Source: JBDTSW01 sp963758845 (lineage in GTDB: Bacteria > Actinomycetota > Thermoleophilia > Solirubrobacterales > 70-9). Taken from it: DNA of 64,000 bases. The position numbers were made by a program, and so were the translations under genes. The notes under the pieces were generated by a model. It worked only from the letters and a program-made list of their open reading frames with translations. It searched no databases and was not told the origin of the DNA. This document shows positions 1-7,693 of the stretch, in pieces. The stretch spans positions 372,001 to 436,000 of the forward strand of contig CAVWWX010000002.1 of assembly GCA_963758845.1 (NCBI GenBank), written 5' to 3'. The stretch's first letter is position 1. Every line of letters begins with the position of its first letter.

Positions 1-807
1 GACCTGGTCGCGCGACTGAAGGAGGCGGCGCCCGAGGTCGTGTTCGTCGCCCTGCACGGCACCGACGGCGAGGACGGCACGATCCAGGAGCTTTTGGAGA
101 TCCTGGGGCTTCCCTACACCGGCCCCGGCGTCCCCGCCTGCCGGCGCGCCTCCGACAAGGCGGCCGCCAAGCAGGACCTGCGCGACGCCGGCGTGCCGAC
201 GCCGGACTGGGTCTCGTTCAGCCAGACCGCGTTCAGCGAGCTGGGGGCCGGCGACGCGCTGGAGGAGATCGAGGACCGCCTCGGCTTCCCGCTGGTCGTC
301 AAGCCTGCCCGCGGCGGGTCCTCGCTGGGCGTTCGCTTCGCCGCCGGGCGCGACGACGTGCCGCAGGCGCTACTGACCGCGTTCTCCTACGACGACCGGG
401 TGCTGTTCGAGCGCCACGTCGCCGGGCGCGAGCTGGCGGTCGGGGTGCTGGACGGCAAGGACCTGCCGGTGGTCGAGATCCTCCCGAAGGAGGAGGACCG
501 CTACTCCTATGAGGCGCGGTATGAGATCGGGCGCACCGATTTCGTCTGCCCCGCCGAGCTGACGACCGAGGAGCTCGACGCCGTGGCCGCGGCGTCGCGG
601 GGGACGTGGGAGGCGCTTCGCTGCGAGGGCTTCGCGCGGGTCGACCTGATGCTGGGCGCCAACGGGCCCGAGGTTCTGGAGGCGAACGCCGTTCCCGGCC
701 TCACCGACACCAGCCTGCTGCCGATGTCGGCCGAGGCCGCGGGCCTCTCGTTCGAGGACCTTGTGGGCCGGGCTATCGACCTGGCCGTAGCGCGCTCAGC
801 GCGCTGA
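1..807 (+). CDS. ddl: D-alanine--D-alanine ligase, 5'-truncated by the window edge
   Basis: ATP-grasp ligase that makes the D-Ala-D-Ala dipeptide of peptidoglycan precursors in the cytoplasm. The frame is open from base 1, so the start lies upstream; 268 residues are visible. Seen: the ALHG...GEDGTIQ segment, the ATP-binding stretch PLVVKPARGGSSLGV, the SYEARY loop, and the metal-binding EANAVPGLT near the C-terminus. The N-terminal glycine-rich start of the family is missing only because of the window edge. A second ddl gene is present at 43329-44297, so this genome has at least two. The last 35 bases overlap the 3' end of the convergent RTX gene. Confident in the family; which copy is the housekeeping enzyme cannot be told here, though the other sits in the cell-wall cluster. 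Confidence 0.93.
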   Translation, partial: DLVARLKEAAPEVVFVALHGTDGEDGTIQELLEILGLPYTGPGVPACRRASDKAAAKQDLRDAGVPTPDWVSFSQTAFSELGAGDALEEIEDRLGFPLVVKPARGGSSLGVRFAAGRDDVPQALLTAFSYDDRVLFERHVAGRELAVGVLDGKDLPVVEILPKEEDRYSYEARYEIGRTDFVCPAELTTEELDAVAAASRGTWEALRCEGFARVDLMLGANGPEVLEANAVPGLTDTSLLPMSAEAAGLSFEDLVGRAIDLAVARSAR

Positions 808-1522
808 CCGGGGCCTGCCGGCACGTCCCGCGCGCCGTCAGGCGCATGCACGGCAGGATCTCGCAGCCGGGGAAGCTGTCGCCGAGGTCGCCGTTGCACT
901 GATCGGGCTCGCCCCTGCCGCCGCTGACCTCGTCCTCGGGCTCCCCGTCGAACCCGTCGACGAAGTCGGCGCCCTCCTCGCCCTTCAGCACGTCGATGCC
1001 GCCGCCGCCCTCGATCAGGTTCTCGTTTCCGTCGCCGCCATGGATCTCGTCCTCGCCGTCGCCGCCCACGAGCTCCTCGTCGCCGCCCTCGTCGCCGAAG
1101 ATCTCGTCGTCGCTGCCGCCGGTGATGGAGCCCTGGTCGGCCTCGCCGTAGATCGAATCCTTGCCCTTGCCGCCCTCGAGCAGGTCGTTCCCCGTGTCGA
1201 CCATCTGCGCGTCGCCGAGGATGAAGTCGTTGTCCTTCCCCCCGTCGATCTTGTCCGCGCCCGCGGCGCCGGTGAGATCGTCCTCGCCCTCGCCGCCGCA
1301 GATCCGGTCGCCGTTCTCGAGCCCGTCGACGGTGTCGTCGCCCCCGCCCGCGACGATCACGTCCTTGCCGTCGGTGCCGGTGATGGTGTTGTCGTTGTCG
1401 CCCTTGACGATCGTCGCCGTCTTGCCGAAGCACTGCGGGGCCTTGGCGGCGCCGCCGGTCTGGGCGCCGAGGCTCAGCCCCGCCAGGACGGCGATCGCGG
1501 CCCCTGCCGAGATCCTTCGCAT
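773..1522 (-). CDS. Secreted RTX-type calcium-binding repeat protein
   Basis: Predicted exported protein of 249 residues. Residues 1-26 look like a signal peptide (MRR, hydrophobic core, then small residues). Residues about 45-190 carry degenerate glycine/aspartate nonapeptide repeats of the hemolysin-type GGxGxDxLx kind (for example GGGDDTVDG, GGDGEDEIH), which in RTX proteins fold into a Ca2+-loaded parallel beta-roll outside the cell. Several cysteines lie after residue 205. No enzymatic domain is visible, so it may be structural or an adhesin. The start is supported by a TANNNT -10 element six bases upstream (leaderless). Its 3' end overlaps the convergent ddl gene. No type I secretion genes are adjacent; the signal peptide suggests Sec export. 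Confidence 0.75.
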   Translation of the reverse strand: MRRISAGAAIAVLAGLSLGAQTGGAAKAPQCFGKTATIVKGDNDNTITGTDGKDVIVAGGGDDTVDGLENGDRICGGEGEDDLTGAAGADKIDGGKDNDFILGDAQMVDTGNDLLEGGKGKDSIYGEADQGSITGGSDDEIFGDEGGDEELVGGDGEDEIHGGDGNENLIEGGGGIDVLKGEEGADFVDGFDGEPEDEVSGGRGEPDQCNGDLGDSFPGCEILPCMRLTARGTCRQAPVSALSALRPGR

Positions 1523-1528
1523 GCGGGC

Positions 1529-1534
1529 ACGCTA
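1529..1534 (-). promoter_or_regulatory. -10 element for a leaderless RTX transcript
   Basis: TAGCGT on the minus strand, six bases before the ATG. No Shine-Dalgarno sequence fits, so transcription probably starts at or next to the start codon. Confidence 0.45.
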
Positions 1535-1557
1535 GCCGCGGTCGCGGCGGAGTGCAA

Positions 1558-2193
1558 CTAGCGCGGCTTCGCCGGGCGGGCGCGGCCGGCGGCCTCGACG
1601 AGCGCGGCCATGACCGCGACCGCCTCCGCGTTCGAGAGGCCCTGCCCGCGCACCAGGGACTGCCAGGTAGGAAAGAACAGCGCGTGGCGGGCCGCCGCCT
1701 CGACCCGGCGGCGCGCGGCGCCGCGCTCGGGTCGGCCAACCAGGATCGCGTCGCCCGCAGCATGGAAGTACTGCGCCGACCGAATCACCGGACCCGCCAT
1801 CGCCGGGACCACCGGAGCGTCGCGGAAGACCCTCTCGATCATCTGCTCGTTCTCGCCGTAGAAGGCGTAGATCTCGGCGAGCCCGCGGCGCAGACGCTCG
1901 GACGGGTCACGGACCCCTCCCCAGGCCTCGATGTCCGGCCGCGGGTGGGCGGCCTGGTAGTGCGCCGAGCAGGCGGCGAAAAGGTCCTCGTCGGTTGGGA
2001 AGTGCCGGTACACGGTGGCGCGCTGGACGCCCGCCTCCTTGGCGACCCCGCTGACCGTGGTCCGGGCCGGGCCGAGTGTCCCGTGCAGCTTCACGGCCGC
2101 TTTCGTGATCCGCTCGCGGGTTTCCTCCTCCTGCTCCGCGCGGAGGCGCTTGCGGTAGGGCCTCAGGGTGGTCTGGGTCGGTTCGGTAGTCAT
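1558..2193 (-). CDS. TetR family transcriptional regulator
   Basis: 211-residue one-component repressor. The N-terminal helix-turn-helix is clear at about residues 25-70, with VSGVAKEAGVQRATVYRHFP matching the TetR recognition-helix consensus; the remainder is the variable alpha-helical ligand-binding domain. The gene is divergent from the cupin gene, separated by 86 bases that contain a 26-bp perfect palindrome overlapping the cupin promoter region, so it most likely represses the cupin gene and perhaps itself. A TGTTCA half-site identical to part of the palindrome lies just upstream of its own start (2197-2202). Ligand unknown. Confidence 0.9.
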   Translation of the reverse strand: MTTEPTQTTLRPYRKRLRAEQEEETRERITKAAVKLHGTLGPARTTVSGVAKEAGVQRATVYRHFPTDEDLFAACSAHYQAAHPRPDIEAWGGVRDPSERLRRGLAEIYAFYGENEQMIERVFRDAPVVPAMAGPVIRSAQYFHAAGDAILVGRPERGAARRRVEAAARHALFFPTWQSLVRGQGLSNAEAVAVMAALVEAAGRARPAKPR

Positions 2194-2209
2194 CTGTGTT
2201 CAACCAATA

Positions 2210-2239
2210 TTGACAGACCGGATGGATCTGTGCTACGTT
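2210..2239 (+). promoter_or_regulatory. Sigma-70-type promoter of the cupin gene
   Basis: Consensus TTGACA at 2210-2215, an 18-base spacer, and an extended -10 (TGC-TACGTT, hexamer 2234-2239). The operator palindrome begins at the end of the -10, so a bound repressor would block initiation. Confidence 0.65.
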
Positions 2240-2263
2240 CGCTGAACACTACTGTTCAGCGAA
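2238..2263. promoter_or_regulatory. TetR operator palindrome
   Basis: Perfect inverted repeat with 11-bp arms (TTCGCTGAACA / TGTTCAGCGAA) separated by CTAC. It sits between the -10 element and the Shine-Dalgarno AGGAGG (2265-2270) of the cupin gene. Size and symmetry fit a TetR dimer or pair of dimers. Assignment to the adjacent TetR is inference from position. Confidence 0.75.
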
Positions 2264-2279
2264 TAGGAGGAAAGCGCAG

Positions 2280-2819
2280 ATGCCACTCACCACAACAGCC
2301 GAGCTCAAGCTCTACGACCACACCCAGGGCCCCAGGAAGCTCGGCCCGGACGACGGCAAGCTCGTCGACCTCGGCACCATCGGCGTCCGGTTCATGGCCT
2401 GGACCGAGGAGACCGGGGGCGGTTTCTCGCTCGTCGAGCATCCGATGCCGCCACGGCACCTCGCAGCGCCTGTGCACAAGCACTCGCGAGAGGACGAGTA
2501 CAGCTTCGTGCTCGAGGGTCGGATGGGCGCGCTGCTCGGCGACGAAACGGTCTTCGCCGAGGAGGGCGACTTCGTCTTCAAGCCCCGCGACCAGTGGCAC
2601 ACGTTCTGGAACGCCGGCGACGAGCCGTGCCGAATCCTCGAGATCATCGCTCCGGGGGGCTTCGAGCATTACTTCGACGAGATGGCCGAGGCGGTCGCGC
2701 AGCACGGCCCGGACCCTGAGGTCATCGGCCCGATCGCCGCCCGCTACGGGGTCGAGTTCGACTTCGAGCCAGTCCCGGCGCTGATCGAGAAGCACGGGCT
2801 CATCTTCGGGCTCGGCTAA
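2280..2819 (+). CDS. Cupin-domain protein
   Basis: 179-residue single-domain cupin. Motif 1 is seen as HKHSREDEYSFVLEGRMG (His66, His68, Glu73 the likely metal ligands) and motif 2 around residues 96-112 with His107. Such proteins are small metal-binding dioxygenases, isomerases or sensors; the substrate cannot be read from sequence. ATG start with AGGAGG nine bases upstream. Expression is probably controlled by the divergent TetR through the palindrome at 2238-2263, which suggests an inducible role toward a small molecule. It stands alone and is followed by a hairpin shared with the next convergent operon. Confidence 0.85.
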   Translation: MPLTTTAELKLYDHTQGPRKLGPDDGKLVDLGTIGVRFMAWTEETGGGFSLVEHPMPPRHLAAPVHKHSREDEYSFVLEGRMGALLGDETVFAEEGDFVFKPRDQWHTFWNAGDEPCRILEIIAPGGFEHYFDEMAEAVAQHGPDPEVIGPIAARYGVEFDFEPVPALIEKHGLIFGLG

Positions 2820-2829
2820 CCCCTTACGC

Positions 2830-2872
2830 GGGTCAGACCCCTGAGTGCCCCCGACTCATGGGGTCTGACCCC
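2830..2872. terminator. Bidirectional hairpin between convergent units, with GGGTCAGACCCC motif
   Basis: Arms GGGTCAGACCCCTGAGT and ACTCATGGGGTCTGACCC pair with a single bulge around a 7-base loop. The hairpin lies between the cupin gene and the convergent response-regulator gene and could end both transcripts, though the T-tract is weak (GTTTAGGTTT on the plus strand). The core GGGGTCAGACCCC recurs at 6231-6243, suggesting a small dispersed repeat. Confidence 0.55.
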
Positions 2873-2884
2873 GTTTAGGTTTGG

Positions 2885-3535
2885 TCAGTCGACCAGACGG
2901 CGCTCGACCGCCCAGCGGCTGAGCTCGTGGCGGTTGGAGAGCTGGAGCTTCCGCAGGACCGCCGAGACGTGGGCCTCGACGGTCTTGGTCGAGATCGAGA
3001 GCTCGAGCGCGACCTCCTTGTAGAGGTAGCCGCGCGCGATCAGACGCAGGACCTCGCGCTCGCGCATCGTGAGCTGGTCCAGCTCGGGGTCGATCTGCTC
3101 CTCGGGAATCTGGCCGGCGAAGGCGTCGAGGACGAACCCGGCGAGGCGTGGGGAGAAGACCGCGTCGCCGTCGCGCACGCGCCGCACGGCTTCGGCCAAC
3201 TCGGGCCCCGAGATCGACTTGGTCACGTAGCCGCGAGCGCCGGCGCGGACGACGGCGATCACGTCCTCGGCGGCGTCCGACACCGAGAGGGCCAGGAAGC
3301 GCTGCGCGGGCATCGACTCGGCGACCTTGCGAATCACCTCCACCCCACCCCCGCCGGGCATGTGCACGTCCAGCAGGACGACTTCGGGGCGCAGCTCGGT
3401 GATCGAGCGGACCGCCTCCTCGACCGAGCCGACGTCGGCGAGGACCTCCACGAGGCCCTCGAGCTCGCTGCGCACGCCGGCCCTGAAGATCGCGTGGTCG
3501 TCGACGATGACGACGCTCGGCTGGGCGGGGCTCAT
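2885..3535 (-). CDS. NarL/LuxR-type response regulator (LiaR/VraR-like)
   Basis: 216-residue two-component response regulator. Receiver domain residues 7-120 with acidic pair Asp12-Asp13, phospho-acceptor Asp56 (VVLLDVHMP) and Lys106. The C-terminal LuxR helix-turn-helix is at about 150-205 (LTMREREVLRLIARG, then STKTVEAHVSAVLRKL). The start chosen is the ATG overlapping the kinase stop codon by four bases (ATGA); the frame is open further upstream but that part is antisense to the kinase and not receiver-like. It is the last gene of an operon with the LiaF-like protein, a small membrane protein and the cognate kinase; by analogy with liaFSR it should regulate an envelope-stress regulon. Confidence 0.92.
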   Translation of the reverse strand: MSPAQPSVVIVDDHAIFRAGVRSELEGLVEVLADVGSVEEAVRSITELRPEVVLLDVHMPGGGGVEVIRKVAESMPAQRFLALSVSDAAEDVIAVVRAGARGYVTKSISGPELAEAVRRVRDGDAVFSPRLAGFVLDAFAGQIPEEQIDPELDQLTMREREVLRLIARGYLYKEVALELSISTKTVEAHVSAVLRKLQLSNRHELSRWAVERRLVD

Positions 3536-4761
3536 GCGGGGCCTCGGTCGAGCGTCAGCTCCACCTCGGTGCCGCCGGGGGTGGAGTCGATCGTCGCGGT
3601 GCCCCCGTGGCGCTTCATCCGCCCCAGTATCGACTCGCGGACGCCACGGCGGTCGGGCGGGATCGCGTCGGCGTCGAACCCCGGGCCGCGGTCGCGCACG
3701 AACACCTGGAGCCGGCCGTTGTCGGCCTCGGCGTAGAGCGCGACGGCGCCGGCGTCGGGAGCGAACTTGGCGGCGTTGGTCAGCGCCTCGCGCGCGGCGG
3801 CCACCACCGCCTCGGCGCCGTCGTCGAGCTCGGCGTCGCCCACCTCGACCACCTCGACGGGCACTCCGTGGGCGTCCTCGACCTCCTCCGCTGCGGCGCG
3901 GATCGCCGAGGCGAAGGTGGCGCCGTCGGCGCGATCCTCCTCGAACAGCCACGAGCGGAGCTCGCGCTCCTGGCGGCGGGCCAGCGTCGCCACCTCGCGC
4001 GGGTCATCGGCGCGCTTCTGCATCAGGGTCAGGGTCTGGAGCACCGAGTCGTGCAGATGCGCGGCCAGCTCGGAGCGCTCCTGGGAGCGGATCCGCTCGG
4101 CGCGCTCGGCTGCCAGGTTGCGGCCCATCCGCCACAGGAACGGAGCGAGGATCAGCACCAGGGCAAGCACCGCGGCGATGCTGGCCAGGGCGACGTCGCG
4201 AACCCCGCCCAGGGCGTCGTTGGCGGAGAGGAAGAGCAGGAAGGCGCCCAGCACCAGGGCGATGCCGAAGCCGCCCTTGTAGAGGTCCGGGATCGCCCCG
4301 CTCGCACGAGGCGCCTGGGCCTGTTCCGGAGCGGGGGCGGGCGCCACGTCGGGCTCGGCCAGCGCCCGCGACTGGCGCCACAGCACCGCCGCGCCGCCGG
4401 CGGCCAACACCAACGGCCAGACCAGCGCGTCGCTCCACCACAGGCCGAGCTGGCGGAACGCGAGCAGGGCCGAGAGGGCCAGGAGCGCCGCCCCGGCGGC
4501 GACGCGCCAGTTGGGGTGAGCGAGAGCGCGCACCCGCTGGGCGCCGGCGGTGCGCTGAGCCCCCGCCGGCGGGACCACGGCCCAGGCCAGCGCGTAGGCC
4601 AGAAGCGCGACGCCGCCGGTCGCGAAGACGGCGACGACGAACACGATCCGCACCAGCGTCGGGTCGGTCGAGAGCCGCGCGGCGAGGCCCGAAAGGACGC
4701 CGGCCACGACGCCGGTGTCGGGGTCGCGGCGAAATGGCGCTGCCCGCGCGATCGCGTTCAC
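3532..4761 (-). CDS. Sensor histidine kinase with N-terminal PspC domain
   Basis: 409-residue membrane kinase. Order: PspC domain about 8-65, further hydrophobic segments around 88-130 and 165-210, a HisKA_3 dimerisation helix with phospho-acceptor His237 in ELAAHLHDSVLQTL, and a HATPase_c domain with REALTNAAKFAP (N box) and DRGPGFDAD (G1 box). No extracellular sensor domain is visible, as in intramembrane-sensing LiaS-type kinases. It is 16 bases downstream of the small membrane-protein gene and overlaps the response regulator by ATGA, so a phosphotransfer pair is expected. The PspC domain shared with the LiaF-like gene upstream suggests the two proteins interact in the membrane (inference). 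Confidence 0.9.
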   Translation of the reverse strand: MNAIARAAPFRRDPDTGVVAGVLSGLAARLSTDPTLVRIVFVVAVFATGGVALLAYALAWAVVPPAGAQRTAGAQRVRALAHPNWRVAAGAALLALSALLAFRQLGLWWSDALVWPLVLAAGGAAVLWRQSRALAEPDVAPAPAPEQAQAPRASGAIPDLYKGGFGIALVLGAFLLFLSANDALGGVRDVALASIAAVLALVLILAPFLWRMGRNLAAERAERIRSQERSELAAHLHDSVLQTLTLMQKRADDPREVATLARRQERELRSWLFEEDRADGATFASAIRAAAEEVEDAHGVPVEVVEVGDAELDDGAEAVVAAAREALTNAAKFAPDAGAVALYAEADNGRLQVFVRDRGPGFDADAIPPDRRGVRESILGRMKRHGGTATIDSTPGGTEVELTLDRGPA

Positions 4762-4777
4762 GACGACATGTTGACGC

Positions 4778-4966
4778 TCAGGTCCGGTCTCGATCGTGCG
4801 CCAGGCCGCTGACCAAGAGGATCAGGCCGGCGGCGGCGCTCAGCGCCACCCCGGCCCAACCCAGGTCCAGCTCGACGGCCCCCGCCTGGTCGAGCAACAG
4901 CAGCCCGCCGAGCGCCGTGATCGCGAGGCCGGCCGCGAGGCCGGTGGGGTCGGGGCGGCGGCTCAT
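4778..4966 (-). CDS. Small two-helix membrane protein in the LiaF/LiaS operon
   Basis: 62-residue protein with two hydrophobic segments (about 8-25 and 36-56) joined by a short loop, charged tail at the end. The ATG overlaps the stop of the LiaF-like gene by four bases (ATGA), and the gene ends 16 bases before the kinase start, so it is translationally coupled within the operon. No named family recognised. Its position between the presumed inhibitor and the kinase suggests an accessory subunit of the membrane-sensing module; this is inference from context. Confidence 0.7.
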   Translation of the reverse strand: MSRRPDPTGLAAGLAITALGGLLLLDQAGAVELDLGWAGVALSAAAGLILLVSGLAHDRDRT

Positions 4967-6126
4967 GGGGTGCAGGCCGCCGCCCTCGCCTCGCGCATCG
5001 CCTGGCCGTCGTCGCCGTCCACGCCAACGTGCCGCTCGCCCAGCTGGCGGTCGTCGTCGTTCATCACGCGTAGCTCGCCGATTTGGACTCCGCCGGTGAT
5101 CTCGACGCGCGGAGTCGCCGCCGGATCGGCGCTCTGCTCCAGGTCCGTTCCGAACCCCTCCTGCTTCTCGCCGGCGACGAACAGCGAGCCGCTCTTGGCG
5201 CTCACGTCGGCCTCGACGCAGACGTCCTCGGGTACCAGCACGATCCCCTGGCCGAGGCCGACGTCCACGTCCACCTCGACGACCTGGTTGGGCGCCCACT
5301 TCAACTCGCGCAGGTCGACGTCGAGCTTGCCGATCCCGACCTCATAGCCGTCGTCGGGGATCTCGTCGGCCCGCAGCGGCGCGTACTCGCGGTGGCCGAT
5401 GTTGCCCTCGACGTCGATGTCGGCCGCCGCCGCGACGCCGACCCCCAGGGCCAGCGCGAGGGCGGGAACGATCAGCCAGCGCAGGCCGCCGGCGAAGGCG
5501 CCGACGAGAAGGCCGATGCCGGCGAGGACGACCAGGCCCGCGGCGAACTCGCCGAAGCCGAGCGCCGTGACCGCGGCGCCGATCAGTGCCAGCAGGAAGA
5601 ACCCGGTGACCGCCGCGCCGGCGATGAACACGGCGGCGATCACTCCGCCCACCGAGCCGGGGCCACCACGGTCCTTGAGGATCGCGTAGGCGCCGACGGC
5701 GATCGCGGCCGGCACGATCAGCCACAGGCCGAACCAGGCACCGCCCCCGTCGCCCCAGCCCCAACCCCAGCCGATCGCCGGGACGAGGAACAGGCCGATC
5801 AGGCCGATCGCCGCGACCAGCCCCCAGCGGGTGCTCTTGACCAGCGGTTCGCCCGACTCGTCGGGCAGGAACAGGGCCAGGGCGATGTAGGCAAGGGCGC
5901 CGAAGCCGCCGAAGAAGAGCGAGACGCCGAAAGCGATCCGGAAGATCACCGGGTCGACGTCGAAGTGCTTGCCAAGGCCCGCGGCGACGCCGGCCAGCAT
6001 CCCGCCGGCGCGGTTGCGGGTGAGCTTGCCGCGGTCCCCGGGCTCTTCGCCCATCGGCGTGGTCGGGGGCTCGGGCGGCGGGGGCGGCCCCGGGGGCTGC
6101 TGCTGGGTGGTGGGCTCGTCGTTCAT
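4963..6126 (-). CDS. PspC-domain membrane protein with LiaF-like C-terminal domain
   Basis: 387-residue membrane protein, first gene of the envelope-stress operon. Proline-rich N-terminus (about 10-30), PspC domain about 35-95, roughly five hydrophobic segments to about residue 235, then a beta-rich extracytoplasmic or cytoplasmic domain (about 245-385) resembling the LiaF C-terminal family, with repeated short strands such as KLDVDLRELKW and GLGQGIVLV. LiaF proteins hold the cognate kinase inactive until cell-wall damage. I chose the ATG at 6126 because GGAGGA lies seven to eight bases upstream; an in-frame ATG at 6144 overlaps that Shine-Dalgarno and is less likely. A CXXC motif is absent. 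Confidence 0.85.
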   Translation of the reverse strand: MNDEPTTQQQPPGPPPPPEPPTTPMGEEPGDRGKLTRNRAGGMLAGVAAGLGKHFDVDPVIFRIAFGVSLFFGGFGALAYIALALFLPDESGEPLVKSTRWGLVAAIGLIGLFLVPAIGWGWGWGDGGGAWFGLWLIVPAAIAVGAYAILKDRGGPGSVGGVIAAVFIAGAAVTGFFLLALIGAAVTALGFGEFAAGLVVLAGIGLLVGAFAGGLRWLIVPALALALGVGVAAAADIDVEGNIGHREYAPLRADEIPDDGYEVGIGKLDVDLRELKWAPNQVVEVDVDVGLGQGIVLVPEDVCVEADVSAKSGSLFVAGEKQEGFGTDLEQSADPAATPRVEITGGVQIGELRVMNDDDRQLGERHVGVDGDDGQAMREARAAACTP

Positions 6127-6215
6127 TTTCGGGTCCTCCTGCATGGTTCTCGATAGTTGCCATGCGAGGGTTCCAGCGAACGCGGTCCGCGTCTATTGGG
6201 GATCACCCTTGGTGT

Positions 6216-6243
6216 CCCCGGGACGATCCCGGGGTCAGACCCC
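6216..6243. repeat. Hairpin plus GGGGTCAGACCCC repeat copy
   Basis: Perfect 8-bp stem CCCCGGGA-CGA-TCCCGGGG (6216-6234) fused to a second copy of GGGGTCAGACCCC (6231-6243). It lies between the P450 stop and the LiaF-like gene, both on the minus strand, and may act as a terminator for P450; no T-tract is seen. The core is identical to that at 2829-2841 and its inverse at 2860-2872. Confidence 0.45.
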
Positions 6244-6258
6244 TTCGGCGAGGAGGGG

Positions 6259-7665
6259 CTAGGCGGCGGCCGGCGCCCGGACCTCGTGCGGGGCCAGTTC
6301 CGCGCGGGAGCCGGCGGCCGGGAAGATCGTGATGTTCCGTCGCCTCGGCGGCTCGTGGGGCGTGCCCGCGGGCCGGACGTCGCGCGCCCTCAGCAGGCTG
6401 CGGATTACGACGCGCATCTCGAGCATCGCGAAGCTCATCCCGATGCAGCGCCGGCGCCCGCCGCCGAACGGGATCCAGGTGTAGGTGCCGGGCTTGGAGT
6501 CGAGGAAGCGCTCGGGGCGGAACGCGTAGGGCTCGGGGTAGATATCGGGGTCGTGGTGAAGGAGATAGGCGTTCGCCACGAGGCTGACGCCGGGCTCGTA
6601 ATGCCAGCCGCCGACCTCGATCGGCTTCTTGACCAGCCGCGGCGCCGTGTTGGGCAGCACCGGGCGACGGCGAAGCGTTTCTCGGATCGTCGCCAGCAGG
6701 TAGTCCTCGTCGGCGGAGGCGCGCACCTCGTCGGTCAGCCGGCGCAGCACCTCGGGTTCGCGCGAGATCCGCTCGAACGCCCAGGCGAGCGTCGACGCCG
6801 TCGTCTCGTGCCCCGCGATCAGCAGGGTCATCAACTCGTCGCGGAGCTCCAGGTCGGACATCGGCGAGCCGTCGTCCTCATGGCGGGCCTCGAGCAGCAT
6901 GGAGAGGACGTCGTCACGATCTTCGCCCCCGGCGCGCCGCTCGTCGACGAGCTCGAAGATCAGGCGGTCGACCTCCTCCCGTGTGTCGAGGAAGCCCTTG
7001 AGCGGACCGGTCCGATCGAGGAGGCGCTCCATGCGAACGCGGCGCTCGTCGTCCGTGGGGCCGGGGACGATCGTGATCGGGCGCTCGCCGTAGGCGAGGA
7101 GCCTGGTCAGCGCGGCCCGAATCGCGTCAAGGCGCGGCCCCGGATCGAGCCCGAACACGGCCCGCAGGATGATCTCGAGCGTGAGCGCGCCCAGGCGAGG
7201 ATGGAGCGCGATCTCCTCGCTCGGCCAGCGCCCGATTTCGGCGGCGGTCACGGCCTCCACCAGTTCGGTCAGGCGCTCCATCCGCTCGCCATGGAAGGCG
7301 GGGAGGATCAGCTTTCGCTGCTCCATGTGGGCGTCGCCGTCGAGCAGGATCACCGAGTTCTTGCCGACGAGCGGCTCGAGGACGCGCGCGCCCTCGCCGG
7401 GATGCAGGACGTCGGGCGGCGCGGTGTAGATCTCCTTCACCTGCTCCGGCTCGGTGTGGATCACGAAGGGTGGGGTGAACGGAAGCCGAACCGTGAAGCG
7501 CTTGCCGTAGCGGGACCGGTAGCGCTCAAGCGATGCCAGCGGGCGCGTCCACATCGCCATCCCCTGGTAGATCGAGGGCGCTTTCGGACCTGGTGGAAGC
7601 GTTCCGGTCAAGGCTTTGGTCTCACCCTCCCCAGGGCGCGGCCTCATCAATGTGACATCGCGCAC
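6259..7665 (-). CDS. Cytochrome P450
   Basis: Haem-thiolate monooxygenase, about 462-468 residues. Seen: I-helix oxygen-activation motif AGHETTAS, K-helix ETLRRRP (ExxR), PERF-type AFRPERF, and the haem-binding loop FGGGRRRCIG with the cysteine ligand. The N-terminal TLPPGPKAPS hinge without a membrane anchor indicates a soluble enzyme. The best family fit is the CYP110/CYP135-like group of bacterial P450s acting on hydrophobic substrates, stated cautiously. The start is uncertain: GTG at 7665 or ATG at 7647; neither has a clear ribosome-binding site. No ferredoxin or reductase gene is adjacent, so redox partners must come from elsewhere. Confidence 0.93.
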   Translation of the reverse strand: MRDVTLMRPRPGEGETKALTGTLPPGPKAPSIYQGMAMWTRPLASLERYRSRYGKRFTVRLPFTPPFVIHTEPEQVKEIYTAPPDVLHPGEGARVLEPLVGKNSVILLDGDAHMEQRKLILPAFHGERMERLTELVEAVTAAEIGRWPSEEIALHPRLGALTLEIILRAVFGLDPGPRLDAIRAALTRLLAYGERPITIVPGPTDDERRVRMERLLDRTGPLKGFLDTREEVDRLIFELVDERRAGGEDRDDVLSMLLEARHEDDGSPMSDLELRDELMTLLIAGHETTASTLAWAFERISREPEVLRRLTDEVRASADEDYLLATIRETLRRRPVLPNTAPRLVKKPIEVGGWHYEPGVSLVANAYLLHHDPDIYPEPYAFRPERFLDSKPGTYTWIPFGGGRRRCIGMSFAMLEMRVVIRSLLRARDVRPAGTPHEPPRRRNITIFPAAGSRAELAPHEVRAPAAA

Positions 7666-7693
7666 ACTCGCGTGCGCCGGTCGCCGGGGTCGG

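Noticed and set aside
773..1522. Possible CRISPR or DNA tandem-repeat array
   Set aside because: The repetition comes from protein-level Gly/Asp nonapeptides of variable codon use, without identical direct repeats or unique spacers.
507..1763. A 418-codon minus-strand frame spanning ddl, the RTX gene and tetR
   Set aside because: It crosses three genes in another frame and is mostly arginine/glycine; the RTX and TetR frames explain the region.
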